Counted from the stretch's first letter, positions 1 to 13,965 are shown. The stretch: 64,000 nt of DNA from Aphrophora alni (GCA_963513935.1 OY740768.1:18092590-18156589); one strand, 5' to 3'. The notes: generated from the letters alone by a model not told the origin. A program made the numbers and translations.

Positions 1-1940
1 ATATTATTTCATGGCATATTCACCACAGTATTCTAGTGATTCATATATTCTTCTAATTTAAATTCTAATTAAAAAATATAATATTGTAAGGAATAGAGTG
101 TTTTTAATTATATGTTCGTACACATAGTATACGTAGGTTTTACCGCGAAGACAGATATAATAATTTATTTCCAATTAATACTACAAAGTTGTTTCCTTAA
201 AAGTAACGTCGAATAGAGCAAATACAAAAAAAAAACGAAGAGACGAGATCTGTAAGCGTTAATAAGATCAAAGGAGATTTAATAGAGAGAGAAGCCTTTG
301 GAAGTTTTATATACAATATAATGAGTTTTTAATTTTGAAAATATCGATTTAGAAAAATGAACGAAAGAGAAGAACCTGTTATAAAGAGATTATGTGTATT
401 TATGTTGTATTAGTGGTAAGCGCTACAAGACCAAATCCTTATCAAAGTACTGCCTAAATGCCCTCAGTTTGTGTATCATGTAAATTGAATCAATATTCAG
501 TATTCTTTGATTTATTTATACTTTTTTAACAAAGTAATTTTATTAACAATGAATTTTTTTTTAAATAAATAATTAGTTTTGAGGTAATTTTGCACAAAGG
601 ACTCTATGGTCCTAACGGTAATAAATATTTGTTCAAATACCCTCTCCCTCTCTCTCTATCTGTGTAAGGAGAGAGAACCAGATGGTACTATAACAATAAA
701 GAGACAACCTCTCAACACTTTCCCCTCCTTTAAACAGATCATGAGACATTGACATCCAATTCAGTTTATTGCCTGTAATTTAATTAAATAATTTCCTCGT
801 AAAGGAACTAAGTTAAAATAAGATTAAGAATTTCTTTTGTTCCAAATCAAATCGTCCATGTATTGTTAAAAGAGAAGCCAATTATGAAATTGGATTCAGG
901 GAATCTCTTAATTGGGTTTTATTTTAACCCTGTTGTCGTTTCTACTGAAAATTTATTCTTCAATTCTTATTAGTCATTGTTTTCAACAAGTATTTAATAT
1001 TTTTTATCAGATCTTATTAGTACCTTTACTATAGCTGAGTATGTTACTGGGTGGCTAAATAGACCCTTGATTTTTCTTTATATCCATTTGACACCAAATT
1101 AAGTTTACACCTGAACCTGTGTGCTACGTTTTACGATGTATATAATTTTTAGCCACCATCATAGATCCGTCAATTTGGATTGCAGTCAAATTTTAAAAAT
1201 GCAACATAGTTACGTGACACAAGATTAATCTTTGTTTTAAACATTTCACTCATGTTTGTATTTTGTTTGTAGACATATCAGAATAAATGTGTACTTTAAA
1301 CTCGTCAAAAACTTTTTATTTCATTACAATTTACAAACTATAGGTCATTAAATAAAAAAGAAGAATGACCCATTATCGTCGGAATGAGTACATCAGAAGT
1401 CAAAAAGAAAACATTTGTACAAATGAATATTACCTATCAGATAAATTTAACTAAACAAAAGAAAGAAATTAAATTAAAATTAAAAGGAGCTTGTGTTTTT
1501 TTTTCTTTTTAGGCATAGCTCTGTTATATTTTTATCTTAATTTTTAAATAGTTATATTTTATTTGTATATAGTAGGCCTATATAAAAATAAATAGTTCAT
1601 GAACTTCTTCGTTCATATTATTAGGAAATATTAAAAACATAATATTTTTAACTATAAAGGAGAAGTAACAATTAATATATTCAGTTAAGAAGCAGATTTT
1701 TTTATGAACTATGAACATTTTATAAATGGTAAAAGCCAGGTGTGATTAGCTTTTTTCATATATACTAAATAAAAATAATTGTTTTAAATGTTTAACATTA
1801 TTTTGTTTATATAAGTTATAAGAGAAGCTGTGGAACAATAATTAGTTGTAACTGTCTATACCTAGTTAATTTTATTGTTTGTTGTATTTATCAAAAGTGC
1901 TCAAATATATTCTGTATATGTGTAAGCAGTTTGTGTGCCT
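1..1940. other. AT-rich non-coding DNA
   Basis: No gene, RNA or element is recognised. There is a short CT-rich low-complexity patch near 642-660 and several A or T runs. All frames are heavily interrupted by stops. Confidence 0.6.
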
Positions 1941-1942
1941 TA

Positions 1943-2085
1943 TATACAGAGTGATTCAAGAACAATACCGAGAAATTCTCAGAATATGTTCTACTGGTCT
2001 AAATTTAAAAAAATGTTTATTTAAACAAAGGTTCAAAAACATATATTTTCACGCCTATCCGCCATTTTGGTTTTTTTATTTCATT
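1943..2085 (+). mobile_element. Decayed fold-back (MITE-like) half, TACAGAGTG end
   Basis: The stretch begins with TATACAGAGTGATTC and runs to a CCGCCATTTTGG motif, the same order seen in one arm of the complete fold-backs of this window (terminal GGGTG-type end, then a CGCCATTTT block). No inverted partner arm is found nearby, so this is probably half of an old element. The short open frame across it is not considered coding. Confidence 0.35.
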
Positions 2086-2531
2086 TCAATTTAAGCCGGT
2101 CTTTCAGTTTTCCCATCAGTAGCAGGTGCATATTCATCACTACTCAGGGTTAAACTTATTCGCGTGACAGGAAAAAACAGAATGGAAGACAGTAAAATAC
2201 AGACGTAAAAGGTTAAACCTTTTTCATGTTCTCAACTAATTTTATTATTGTACTGAAAAACAAAAAAGAAATGAAATCGTGGAAGCTGTAGTAACAGATC
2301 TGTAATATATTCAAGACTATATTTCTTACCGTATAAATCGTATAGAATAATTGTTGTAAACCAAGTTTGTAATTATAATCATAACGTTAGCTTTGAGTGA
2401 ATTCTTAGATAATAAAAATGATTTTATGATGTCGGCTGTCTCTTCAAAGTATTCTAGTTTATATTTTGAGTTTATTGCTAAAAGCAGTAAGAACTGAATA
2501 TCCAAAATTTTTAAACATGAAATTATATTGT

Positions 2532-2610
2532 TTATACAGGGTGAACCTGCAAATACGCACAGAAATAGTAAAGAAACAGTTGGCGATAAACATAAGTCCA
2601 AGAACGCTCC
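2532..2610 (+). mobile_element. Isolated TACAGGGTG element end
   Basis: TATACAGGGTGAACC matches the terminal sequence of the inner element at 43,211. It points the same way as the end at 1,943, so the two are not the inverted termini of one element. It is probably another truncated copy. Open frames on either strand here are chance frames. Confidence 0.35.
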
Positions 2611-2885
2611 GTCTCTCGCTCTTTCTGTATCTAATAACAAAATTTATATACGATTTTTATGTAACTTTTTAACAGTACAGCGAAAATAAAACTTTTAAAT
2701 AGTAACACGGTAGTACGATACACGTTTTAACATCGTTATTTAGAATTGAATTGTGTAAAAAAACCATTTGTTTTTGAAAATAAGTTTCCACCATTAAGAT
2801 GAAAATTATTTATTATCTAGTATCATGAGTTACAAATAGTTTAAAACATTCAATGTGCTTGTCTGTAACGATATTTAAAACAAGT

Positions 2886-3100
2886 TTATGTGTGCCATCA
2901 TGGTACTTACCTAGCCTGGTTATATAATACAAGGAGATACTCTAAATGCAATGCCCTAAAGTTGGTTTCTATGTAAAAAATGTTAAATTGTATTTGGTAG
3001 ATCACAGGGTCTTATCCAATAGAGTACGCTTGTTAGAACGGTTGTTACACAGGTTTCCTGAACCTAGTAATTATGTATATCAGTATTTTGTCGGCCAAAC
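2886..3100 (+). repeat. Dispersed repeat family 1, copy A (5' part)
   Basis: The block contains CATGGTACTTACCTAGCC, GCCCTAAAGTTGGTTTCT and GTTGTTACACAGGTTT, which recur in order at 21,958, 44,600 and 56,868. Only the 5' third is present. The family has no recognisable protein or RNA; its class is unknown. The 61-codon frame inside it is a by-product of the repeat. Confidence 0.6.
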
Positions 3101-3229
3101 GGACTTCGTAAATGTGTATACAAGTTTTTGAAAAGAACGAAAAATACGTATTTTTTAAAAATATTTGAGATTTTAATTATGTTTGCGTCAATCTCTTTAG
3201 GTGAAAGTGACAACTAAAAAGCAAGGTTT

Positions 3230-3390
3230 AGATTATTTTAATTGTGGGGATGGGGGGGGGTGCTAAACAATTTCAAACAGCACTTCTAGGTGCCTCATTT
3301 TAAACGTCTCTGTGAGAGAAGAAATATGCAACAGAAAATTAAATTCTGACCAGCCAAAACAAAATGGCTGTCAAAAGATTTATCTTATTT
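3230..3390 (+). mobile_element. Decayed fold-back half with conserved motif
   Basis: It shows a G-run (3,251-3,260), then TGCCTCATTTTAAACGTC at 3,291-3,308, then CAAAATGGC. This is the same order as in the arms of the complete fold-backs at 20.7, 32.4 and 42.9 kb. The opposite arm is missing. Confidence 0.4.
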
Positions 3391-3547
3391 CCAAAGCTAC
3401 TGTATATCCCCTCGTATGACATTAATGCGTTTCCCTCATATTACATGTTCAAATTGTTCTCTCTTTATCTACATGCAGTAGTACAGTCTTTGTTCAAACA
3501 TTTTACAAAAGTTTGTGTACATTAGGTTAGGTTAGATTAAATGGTGA

Positions 3548-3754
3548 ATTAAGAAATTCTTTACAAAACAAGGAGTACTGGTTACATGCCGCAGAAGCCT
3601 GACATGTAAAGAAACAGCTGAACACAGGTTGTGTGAGTGTGAATCTCTAACATACAAATGCTACTTTACCTCAGCATCTCACTCCCCACTACTGCAGTGT
3701 AACGATCATGTCGTCCAGAACCATTTTAAAATTCTTAGGAAGCTTAAATCTTGA
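3548..3754 (+). pseudogene. Non-LTR retrotransposon (LINE) ORF2 C-terminal remnant
   Basis: A frame without a start codon stays open for 68 codons and closes with TGA at 3,752. It contains the pattern C-x7-ETAEHRLCEC at about codons 14-30. In insect Jockey/I/R1-type LINEs a cysteine/histidine cluster with ETAEH.LCEC follows the reverse transcriptase or RNase H region near the end of ORF2. Only that tail remains; the catalytic domains are absent, as expected for a 5'-truncated insertion. The downstream 3' UTR-like sequence ends at about 3,854 in a short AACT repeat, a common kind of LINE tail. The clade assignment is tentative; the LINE origin is well supported by the motif and position. Confidence 0.6.
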
Positions 3755-3854
3755 CTGGGGGTAAAACAAAATTAGTCTACAAAAGCTCCATTTGAGCGGG
3801 GTGACTAGAGGCTGAATAGCCTCGGAGCCCTAAATCATTAACTAACTAACTAGC
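3755..3854 (+). mobile_element. LINE 3' untranslated region and AACT tail
   Basis: This directly follows the ORF2 stop, is less AT-rich than its surroundings, and ends in TTAACTAACTAACTAG. A short tandem tail after a LINE coding remnant is typical of target-primed reverse transcription. The boundary is inferred from the tail. Confidence 0.45.
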
Positions 3855-3989
3855 CATCACAGAATAGATTCGGAATATGGACTGACCACAGTCGTCAAAA
3901 GCACAGATCGGGAAAGCACTTGTCAAGAAATGTCCGACAATTTGCGTAAAACATTTGAAATTAACTTTTTAATTAGTACTATACTACTT

Positions 3990-4200
3990 CATAATGTGTT
4001 ATAAGTTAAATAACACACAATATATAACAGAAAACTGTTAAAAATAGCCGCCATTTATTATTCTATTTTTCTGAATTTCAATAGTGTTCTATATGAGCAG
4101 ACCAAATACCAATTATCATGTTCCTATCTTAATTTTGATGGCTGCTATCATTCGGACGACAACGACGACGGACGGACGTCATCTTGAACCCTAGAACACT
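3990..4200 (+). repeat. Dispersed repeat family 1, copy G (3' part)
   Basis: GTTATAAGTTAAATAACACAC, AATAGCCGCCATTT and TGAATTTCAATAGTGTTCT match the 3' third of the family 1 copies at 21,958, 44,600 and 58,020. It ends in a GACGACGGACGGACG tail. Confidence 0.55.
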
Positions 4201-5544
4201 ATTCATTCGTAAAAATTACGACCCGCCCTTTGTAAAATTCGGAGAACTCGTAGACAAAAGACGAACACGCTCTGTCTTTTTGTTTACCTTTCCAACAGTG
4301 TGAACAGAGGCCAGTGTCTCTTCGGCTAAACTCAAAGTTGAACAGTTATCACCGTACTCAAGCTCGCGTCGTATATTTTACGAAAGTATAGTGTTTGCGA
4401 AAGTTTTAACTATTAAGTGTTTGAATATTTTTTTTGTAAATTATTGTTTTTATATTGTTTTTTTTGTGTTGTTAATAGTTTATTGTGTAAATAGTGATTT
4501 TAGAGTTCAAAGTGTTTGATTTAGCTACTAAGTGTATATTAATCACTGCAAGGAATGTGATTCTCAGTGAAGACGGACTCTAATTTTGGTATTTTTGGCA
4601 TTCTACCTAATGAACTTATTGTAAATAATTTTTCTCTTTTTATATAAAGTAAACACTTAAAAATGATGTATTTTATGAATATCCAATTAATTTTCCAATA
4701 AAATTATATTTATATTTTTTCGATTTTTTTTCCACATTAATTTTTTTTAACGTACTTGTAGCGGTGGTAAAATTTTTTTTTTTTTACAGTTAAAATATGC
4801 AGGAATTCATAGTTAAATATTTTTATAAACACTTAAAAACAATAAAGGATTTAATATCAAAAATAGTCAACACTAAAGTAAAGTTTAAAAAATAATAATA
4901 AAAATTAAAACAGAATGTAGTAAAATTTACGAATGAAAAGTGATTACGGAACAATGAACTAAGAAAAGTAATCTAGGGTTAAATCACTTTTTGGTTTTCT
5001 GAGGTCGTAAAAAGTGAAAATCAGGTGTAAAAAATGGAGGTAATATTTTCAACGATTAGCAAACGACTACCTTATACTTTGAATACTTGGTATTAAATCA
5101 ACAATCCTAAAGCAACCAACTCAAACCACAATAATATATAATAATCTTATACTAAAATTGTCCCATCTTCCTCCCTCCACATCATTAAACACATCTTACA
5201 CACTAAACTTATATCACAACTCATAACGTTCATAAAACAATTTCACTAAATCAAAACTTTTTGTTAACGGGATATTATTTAATCAAGCAAATTATTTCTT
5301 CAGCATTATTTATTTATTGATAGGAGGATTTACTATCCTGAATATTGCCTCTCAGATATATAGCTTATTGCGCACTTTAAATCGAAGGACCTTCCTCATC
5401 AATCCAGTCTCAGGTTTTTAGAAAACTCTAAGATGTCTTGTTTCCCTATCTGTCCCCCACTTTATACACTGCCTAAGGTCCAGAAGATGGCATGTTACAT
5501 CAACCTCTACAATAGGAATACTACTCGGGCTTCCACCGTATCAT
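4201..5544. other. AT-rich non-coding DNA with T/A runs
   Basis: A less AT-rich patch lies at about 4,200-4,380 and homopolymeric T-rich DNA at about 4,700-4,790. No gene or known element is recognised. Confidence 0.5.
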
Positions 5545-5612
5545 TTTAACTTTCGTGCCCATTATCGTACAAACGACAAAGACGACGGACGGATGGACGG
5601 ATGAAATGTGAT
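5545..5612 (+). repeat. Family 1-type GACGGACGG tail
   Basis: GCCCATTATCGTACAAACGAC is followed by GACGACGGACGGATGGACGG, resembling the end of family 1 copy G at 4,138-4,180. Only the tail is present. Confidence 0.35.
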
Positions 5613-8600
5613 GATCAGTTGAAAAACATAAAAATAATTTTCCCATCTGCGTAAGAGTAATGAAATTCGAATCCAATAGAGTATTAATTGCGTTCTGATT
5701 TTTAATTTACTTACATTTTGTTTTTAAACTAGTTTCAAAATAATTTACTATCTAAATTTTACGCGAGAAGAAAATTATTATAACAAATAATATAACTCTG
5801 TAATAAATTACATTTTAATATCACATTATGTCATCTTTATTACGTCAAGAGCCGGCAACAAAGAACATCTTATGTCCTCGTGGACCATTTAGCAATGTGT
5901 AGCCTTTAAATATAAGAAAAGGTCGTAGGGAGAAGGATCAAGACTATACTAGAAATATTGAAGATAAATATCCTTAAAAGCAAATTACAACGTCTACTCA
6001 ATTTTGTCATATCTAGAATTATAAATGATCAATTAGAATTACATAATTTGTATCATTAAATTATTTAAAAGAATGAAAGTTGTAAAACTATAGTAAATTA
6101 TTTTGTAGTGAATTCTTATCAACCACATCAATTGAAAAGCAACTAACAAACCGTTTCCTCTATCGGTATATTTATATTCTATTACTGATGAATCCACTTT
6201 CTATAATTGATCTTTTAATAGGGTAATTTGTTTTTGTGGAAGGATTCATACTTTTCTAATAATTACTTAGATATTTCAAGACAATGTTTACAGGTAACCC
6301 CAGCTGTTTTACTTGAAGAGTATTTGATATTTAAAAAAATTCAAATGACAACTCCCTGAACTTTTTATGGTGTCTTGTATGAGGGTTTTAAATTTTTTGT
6401 ACTAAAGCAATTTTTCTAATATGGCAGCTAACTTTTAATTTCTTATAGTAATATCTATTTTGTACGATATTTTAAAGACACATAATTTCAATACTTTTTT
6501 ATTCTTGTCTATTTTGTAATACATTCAACTGTTTAGGAGCTGCTGATACTAAAATTAGTGAAAAACAGTGTTTTAATACGTTTTCAGAGTTCCTGTACTT
6601 ATAACAGTCAGACCGGTATTAAAATTGGAACGTAGATACAATGTAATGTAATAAAAACTACTAGAAATTTTAAAATCACCAAATTAACATTTTTATTCAT
6701 ATGACAGGTCTAATTACGTAACGATATTTAGTGAACAATTAATTATTAATTTATTTTTATTGTACGTCACTGGGCGGAAGAGATATCGGTAAAAATATTT
6801 CACAAATTATTGGTAATTTACTAGAGCACACCACAGTCTATTTCTTAACAAGGTTAGGTTAGATGAAATTATATACGTGTAAAAAACATCGTTCCATATA
6901 CAACATTGTTGTAACATTATACACTATTGTACTGTTAATACAATAGAAGTGATTCAAAGTTACTTATAATCAAAGTAGTTTTATTCAATTTAAAAACTTT
7001 ACTTCTTCATACTACGATTTTTACTTTTTCTAACTATGTTTTTGTATAACCTCGTTATAAACATTTATAAATAGATCCGAAGTTTTTTTATCTTAGCTAG
7101 CCTAATTGATTATGTTTATTGTACGTGAATTACATTTTTTTAAAGTTTTTGACGACATGAGTAATTTTGAGGAGTATCTAGTAAGTTTTATTCTTTATCA
7201 TTAAATTGACCGTTCTTACTTTTTTGAAAACAATAGTTAGAGTTTTAAAAATTATAATGGAGTCCAACCAAAGCTTCCCTTCAAGATCTCCTGTATTTCT
7301 CATTTGATCGTTGTTTTTGTTCACTTTAATTTTAATTTTCATTCTGTTTACATTCATTTTGTTAAAATGAATTCTTTATTTGTGTTGTGGATTCTGTTCT
7401 TGGTTTAATTAAAAGAAATACAAAATTTAAATCTGTTTCCTTATCAGAAATACACAGGACGCCCAATGACAGTAGCGTACTAAAGATAAAGTATTCAATT
7501 TCATAAATAAATTATGCAAAAGTAGTAAAAATGTGTAACATAAAATATTTGTTTTTAAAATATGTAAGACAATTTAACTTGTTTGCCTTCCAGGGAGGAA
7601 ATGAGATGTAAGACAGTATATTTTATGTTTACCAATTTTTAAACGTCAGTATTGTTGTCACCGCAGTAAATTTCAACCTGATGTCATTGCATATAAAACA
7701 GTACGTAATGTAAACAGAGCTGAAATTGAAGGCAGCGTGGATGACACATTCACATAGTAGTGATTTATCTTCATTATAACAAGGGTTGGTACCTGGATAA
7801 TACATAATTCTTTGTTGTTTAATTCATTCGATGTTATTTTTAAAATTTTTAATAGACCTCTCTACGTTCCTATCTACGAAGCGTTTACATTTCTTTTTTA
7901 AATAGCATGTCATCTCATCTTGTGTAGGTGCCTGAGCTGTAACAGGCATTGTAATGATCGTGAGGTGTAGTCTGAGCTATTCCCTACCGATGCGCAGTTC
8001 AGTTGTTGGCTGAGCTTTGACACTTTGACTATTCGTATCTCTCTTGTTTAGTGTCCAAATAAATTTTAAAACATTTGCTGCGATTGACTTTTAATTTAAA
8101 CAATTAAAAGTAAGAATTGTTTTTAAAACATCGTAGGGAGTAAAGTTAATAACCAATCTCGGTAAATAATAGCTAATATATTTAGATTCATGAAACTAGA
8201 AGCAAGATTAGGGAAAGTATTGAACATTTACTGTAAATTAATGATTTTTGTAACATTGCTTTATTTTAAATTTCATTTCGGTATCTAAGTTACTTAATAA
8301 AATTTAATTCGGTTTACTAAATATTACAAAGTACATTTTATATCTAATTGTGTACATTGTATCTATAGTGTTGTGCGACCGTATTTAAATGTTTGTGTAT
8401 TTAAAAGAGGACTATACAAAGACCTCCAGCGAGTGAAAGAATAACTGAAGAAGGGATTAATGTAACGAAACGTGTTTGAAAATTATAAAACAAAGCAAAG
8501 GTACAAAAACGGAAATAATTTAAGGTAATATAATGTGTTATTTTACTTAACACAATTTCTGTTGTTTTAATATTTTTAGACCAAATTGATTGAACATATA

Positions 8601-9029
8601 TATATTTCTTTCAAGAATAGACGAACTTTTAAATAAATAATTTTTCAGGAATAATTTTTTTTTTCTTTTGTTGTTGAGAACCTTAATCTTCAACAATTTA
8701 AATAGTTTTAAAACTTCAATTTATATTTGTAAATTTTAATTTTACTACCATAAATTTTACTATTTGTAAGTTTTATTTACTAGCAATATATAGCATAGTT
8801 TATATAAAATAATAGAACAATAATTATAATTCTATGTGAATATTAAAGTTATAAAATTATATACGAAACACTATAAAAAAGCATTAACGAACGTAAACCT
8901 ATCAACGACAAAAGGTTTTTAATACACAAACACATAACAATTTTTATATTATTATTATTAATTTAATTTTATATTTTCCCGATCACTGGCTCTTTTGTAT
9001 TTATAGATTGGCTTCATAGAGACTGCATT
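5613..9029. other. AT-rich non-coding DNA
   Basis: No gene is recognised. GGTTAGGTTAG at about 6,851 is a short TTAGG-like match. A less AT-rich island at about 7,915-8,045 has no recognisable coding or RNA content. Confidence 0.5.
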
Positions 9030-9290
9030 AAAATAAAATTTGATCAAAATCATTAAATCCGATTTTGAGAAAATTGTAATTTTGTGATTTTTTTACGGCA
9101 GGTACTCGTTCAGAGTATCGAAAGACATTTTTTAAATGAAGTGACTCCAGATATGTTCAAATATATACCCTCAAAAGAATTTGATTAAATCGGTCCACTA
9201 GTTTGGGGTTTTAGATCACTGCTCCGAAGACAGACGCCAGATTATTCACTAAACCACTTTTGGGGGGGGGGGCTCTCGGGATAAAATATT
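9030..9290 (+). repeat. Dispersed repeat family 2, copy 1
   Basis: It shares long collinear similarity with 35,195-35,460: TTGATCAAAATCATTAAAT, CGATTTTGAGAAAATTGT, GATTAAAATCGGTC-type and GTTTGGG blocks, then a CAGAC-type stretch. The family is non-coding and of unknown class; such arrangements occur in LINE/SINE 3' regions of arthropods. A ten-G run follows near 9,261. Confidence 0.55.
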
Positions 9291-11849
9291 ACAGGTATTT
9301 GAGAACGTAATTAATAGTTGCATAACATTTTAGTTTGTAAAATTTAACTTCACAATTGTAATGAACCCTGGATAATTTCGTTGTTCCCGGTCAACGGGGG
9401 GTAAAAAACTGTGTTATTTTACGCTTGGCGAATTTTATTTACCCGTATTACAATTACAATTGTAAGGATACGAATTTATTTACTTTATTATTGTATTTTA
9501 ACTAATTTACAAAAATATTATCAAACAAACACCCACACCAAAACGGGTTTCATTACAATTGAGACCTTTGTAATTCAATAACTGAAACTACAAAAATCTA
9601 CAACAATCATTACTAATGGCAGCCAAAAACTAATTTAGCCCTTTATCTGCATCACGGCCTAATGAATGTTCAAATCAAGTGAACACAAATTGTTAACGAA
9701 CGAATCCTATTCCCGCCTTTGTTAAACAAACAATAGATTTCGGTTTGTTAAGCCAATACTCTGAAACACATTATTCCATTACTGTTGATTACGTTCTGTT
9801 TCATTAGAATCGTTTGATCTAACAAGGATAAATTTTCTATAGATATATAGTTAATTTCAGTAATTACATAAGGTCAAATTCAATGTCAAAATATATATCC
9901 TTCTGACTTAATTAAATTAAACAGTATACGGAGATAATTTTGCCATGTCTTTTGTAAATAATATCAAGTGAAATGTTCTTATAAATGCTTCAAATTTTAA
10001 AAAGGTTCATTTCCATCTCTCGTGACTTTTACCAGTCTAACAAACATACAAACCTATTTTGTAATTTTTTTTTTTCAAAATGGTGGCTTTCGAAATGTGT
10101 TAAACGAATATATTGAAAACTGTTAACAGGACCAAAATCAAAAAAAGAGAAAATATTCTACAAACTAGATGATGCCTTCATTTGTATTGTAGGACAAAGA
10201 ATGACAAAGTTAGCGATAATACAATTAAAAAAAAAATCTTTGTAATTAACAGGAATTCACGGTACAGTTAAGTTATTCCTTACCCATATTTTAATAACAG
10301 ATCATACAATTAAAAGACAATCTAAATTAAAATAAAAGGGTTAAAGATGTACTAAAATCACACGACTTAGGGGACAGTTATTTTTATAGAGTCAAAGTCT
10401 TTTAAGAAGCAGTTTAAATTGTACAGAAAAACACCGCGTGAAATTATAAGGATTCTTGGTTTACCTAAGGACCCTAACAAAGATAAATCAATGAAAAAGG
10501 AATCCATCTTATAATGGCCATTAAAATTGATTCTCTCACATTTCACAAAATGGCTTTTAAAACATGCATCATGCAGTTTCATTTTGTGGTTACATTAAGT
10601 TGTATTCATCATACAAAACACTAAAATATACGATTTCACACTGTAATTTAATTATAAATGGAAATAATTTTTTCTCAGATTTGTAGGTCACGCCGTGTTC
10701 AAGTTAGGGAGGAGGGACATGATATCTGAAACTTTAAATTTGGCCTAGAGTTAACATATTAATTTTTTGTCAAATAAACATACATATTCGTAATCAGAAT
10801 AAATCATAGTTTTATTTGATACACCACAAATGATATTTACAAAACAATTTTAGTTCCAAAACACGATAGTTATTGAACTTTAACAACGCCAAAGTCTTTT
10901 TTGCTAACGCTATATTTTTTCCACAATGAGGTACAATACAACGAATATAAATACATTTTTAAAAAATATATAGGGTTTATCGTCTTGTCTGTGTAGACTG
11001 GTTGCGATTAACACACGTGAAATTATTTATTAGGGTGTTGTAATCAGTTACCAAGCAACTAAAATTATAATTTTATCTATAACTTGGTTACGTTTGATCT
11101 AAAATAAAAATGAAGATACTGCATTTCTCTTTAAAAGTGCTTAAATATTTGTTTTCGAGTAAACCTTTTTCAAATGAAACTACTTTAAGCACGGTAGAGT
11201 GAATTGGATTGATTCTACTAAACATGTAATGAAACGCTGCACCCCCCACTCCTCTCAGAGTGGACGCAGATCTCCACTACGGTTGTATTGAAAACCAGTT
11301 TTCGTCTGTTATTCAATGGAAATTGTGTATATTATCTACGTATATATTCTCGATTGTAATTATTCATATTAATCATGCTAAAAACATTCGCTGCTCTTAT
11401 CGTTACATTTCTGAGTAGTAAATATACACTGGTGATTTGTTATAACCTAATAACGTACCCCCATTTGTGTTTCAATATTACATTTGCGTAATGTATTTGA
11501 TACGTTTAATGATTATAATGCGGAAACATGAGTTTCTATAATTAAATCGGAGAGTACAATTTACGAGTTATTAGATAGAAATTTAGATAAACTACAATCA
11601 AAAACATTCGTTTCAATACTTTGCATCATAAAACAACTGAAATATAAATCTATGAAAACTTCATAATTATTATAAATGAAAATATTTAAAACATTGTGTA
11701 GACAAATTGAAAATTAACCTATGTAAGCTAAGTAAGATTCACTTTTGTAGTGTGAAGTGTAAAATACACTGTAGGTTTTATTTATAAAGTTAACAGTTTC
11801 GAGACATTTGACATTAAACCATTTTAACACCAGCTATTTTGAAAATTTA
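9291..11849. other. AT-rich non-coding DNA
   Basis: No gene is recognised. A slightly GC-richer patch lies at about 11,240-11,290. A 71-codon minus-strand frame at 10,367-10,582 has no recognisable motif and is taken as chance. Confidence 0.5.
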
Positions 11850-12065
11850 CAAAAGTGTAATCTAACTATAGAAAAGTTTTGAAAACTCTTCAAATTTTAT
11901 TTTCATTTGTAGTTTTGTCCCTACGATTGCTCGTTATGTTTCGTTTATATTTAATTAATACTTCGGAACTCATTTTCTTCCTAGTCGAACCATCCACATC
12001 CATACCTTGGAACTGTGCAGTAACTGTTTTTAGTGGTTGTCATTATAAAACGAAAATATAAAACA
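11850..12065 (+). repeat. Dispersed repeat family f, copy 1
   Basis: GCTCGTTATGT, TATTTAATTAATACTT, GTAACTGTTTTTAGTGG and CATTATAAAACGAAAAT align in order with 38,165-38,320. Its class is unknown. The 60-codon frame over it is not believed to be a gene. Confidence 0.5.
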
Positions 12066-13964
12066 CTGTGTCCCTGTCTAATTTGCAGTGATTTTGTAAA
12101 GTGTGTGTACAGACGAGGTTAACAACCAAAAATTTGTTGTTTTTTTTATTCTTTTCTTACAACCCTCGTAGTCTTTTACGTTGTTCACTGTGATGTTTGT
12201 CAACATCTGTTACGTTTTGTAGGCTACTGTATTTTAATTTTTTTTCAGTTTCAATTTTCTATCCCCACTTTTTGTTATTTTTGTACACTGATTTTTCTTT
12301 GTGTATTATCTATTTTTATTTTGTATTTGTTTAGCATATTCTATAATTTGTGGTGCTTTTAACAAGTGTGCAGTAACATTTGTAGGCTTATTATGCGCTT
12401 CAGATTCCTTTTTATAAGTACGTTTTGTGTAGTAGCGTATGCTTTAAGTTCGTATTTTGTCTACTATACGTAAAATATATCTTCATGCTGATTTTTATTT
12501 TTATTTTTGAATATACGTTAAAAAATTAACTAATTTGGGTACGTACGTGTTTGGATATTATGAACTGTTTGAACTCCACAATTTTTAACAGTACAAGCCT
12601 TTAAGTTGTTAAACTTTTATTATCATTTGGCGGGAGAATGTTTATTTAAATTTTCGAAACCTCCCTTACGATGTACTTTATGATTCTGTACTTATTTTAT
12701 AGCAAACATTTGCTATTAATAAAATTTATTTTATTGTAATCGTTTGGGCTCATAATTTTTTATAATGTGATACGCCTTTATTTACTCGTATACGAAATTT
12801 TTAAACGCACAAACACACGTCCAATTTTTATCAATATTATTTTGATATGTATTTTACGTAAATATGGTTTCAAATACTACATTAATGTAGTAGACTTTTT
12901 CTTTAAATATATAAAATTTACCTTGCGTTGTGGTTTTTTATCTAGTCGTTTAGGAATATTTTCTCCCAGAAAATAGTATCTTACAAGAATGTTTCAAAAT
13001 GCATACACTTGTTTTAAATGACACTAAAATGACTTGTGTAAAAACGTCTACATCTCATGACCTATAGAATCTTTGCTGACCATCAATTCCTTATACATAT
13101 CGTTTAACCATGCTTATATGTTTACAAAATGAAGTTTGTAGTCAATCTAAGATTTTTGAGATTTTTGAAAAATTAAAGAATCTTGGACTTTCATAGTTCT
13201 ACCTTATTCGTAAATTAGTATAATGATTGGTACTTGGTGTGTAGCTATAACTATATTACCACCGAAATGAAACATTGTTGAGTTAAAACAGTATTTCCTT
13301 CCGCTCAGTCAACGAAGACTTAATTCAAGTTTTAATTGTAGTAAAATTTAGTTTGACCACAATTTATTAACCCTTAATATTAGGAAAGCAATATTATTTC
13401 TTGTACATGACTCCAATTAGAAATAATAGTAATGAGTTGATAGATTTAGAGCTGATGCTGCACTCCTGCGGTACAGGACGTAATGTAGCTGTAACAGAGA
13501 GACAAGAAAATCGAAAACCAGTTCGTCATGTTCCATCACCGGTAGAAGTGGGCCTAGGACATATCATATATTAAGAGTAAATTTTGGAAATTAATATACG
13601 TTTACCCAATTTTTTCGCATTTAAAATAAATATGAATTAAAACAAGCAGATTACATACACATTCGTTGTTATTGCAATTTGGTAGCTTGGGTTGGCGCAG
13701 GAATAAACGTGGGCATGCCTATCTTTGTAACTTGAAAAGCTGTTTAAAAAAAAAATAGAATCACTAGATATTACAAAACTTTACATAAAATCAGAACTAC
13801 TTTACATACATAAAACAGTCACAGCCAACTAAAACCTGTTCAGCATGCCTATAACTCTAGAGCTTTTGCAAAAATTTACTTCCAATAATGCGAAATATGT
13901 TGCTTAGATACTGAATAAAATTCGAAATGTTGCCATCACGACTGAGAGACACTGACCATGCAGT
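12066..13964. other. AT-rich non-coding DNA
   Basis: The first 500 bases are T-rich on the plus strand. Nothing is recognised. A small GC-richer patch at about 13,450-13,560 has no interpretable frame. Confidence 0.5.
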
Positions 13965-13965
13965 G

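Noticed and set aside
2326..2640. 104-codon minus-strand open frame with a GSPCINN stretch
   Set aside because: That stretch is the reverse of the TACAGGGTG element end, and the rest is low-complexity; not a gene.
7915..8045. GC-richer island considered as a promoter or first exon
   Set aside because: No open frame of useful length and no convincing core-promoter arrangement; TCAGT-type initiator matches are too common to count.
9240..9275. G-run (also C- or G-runs at 3,251, 32,451 and 52,162) considered as G-quadruplexes
   Set aside because: Single homopolymer runs without four spaced G-tracts; some belong to fold-back arms.
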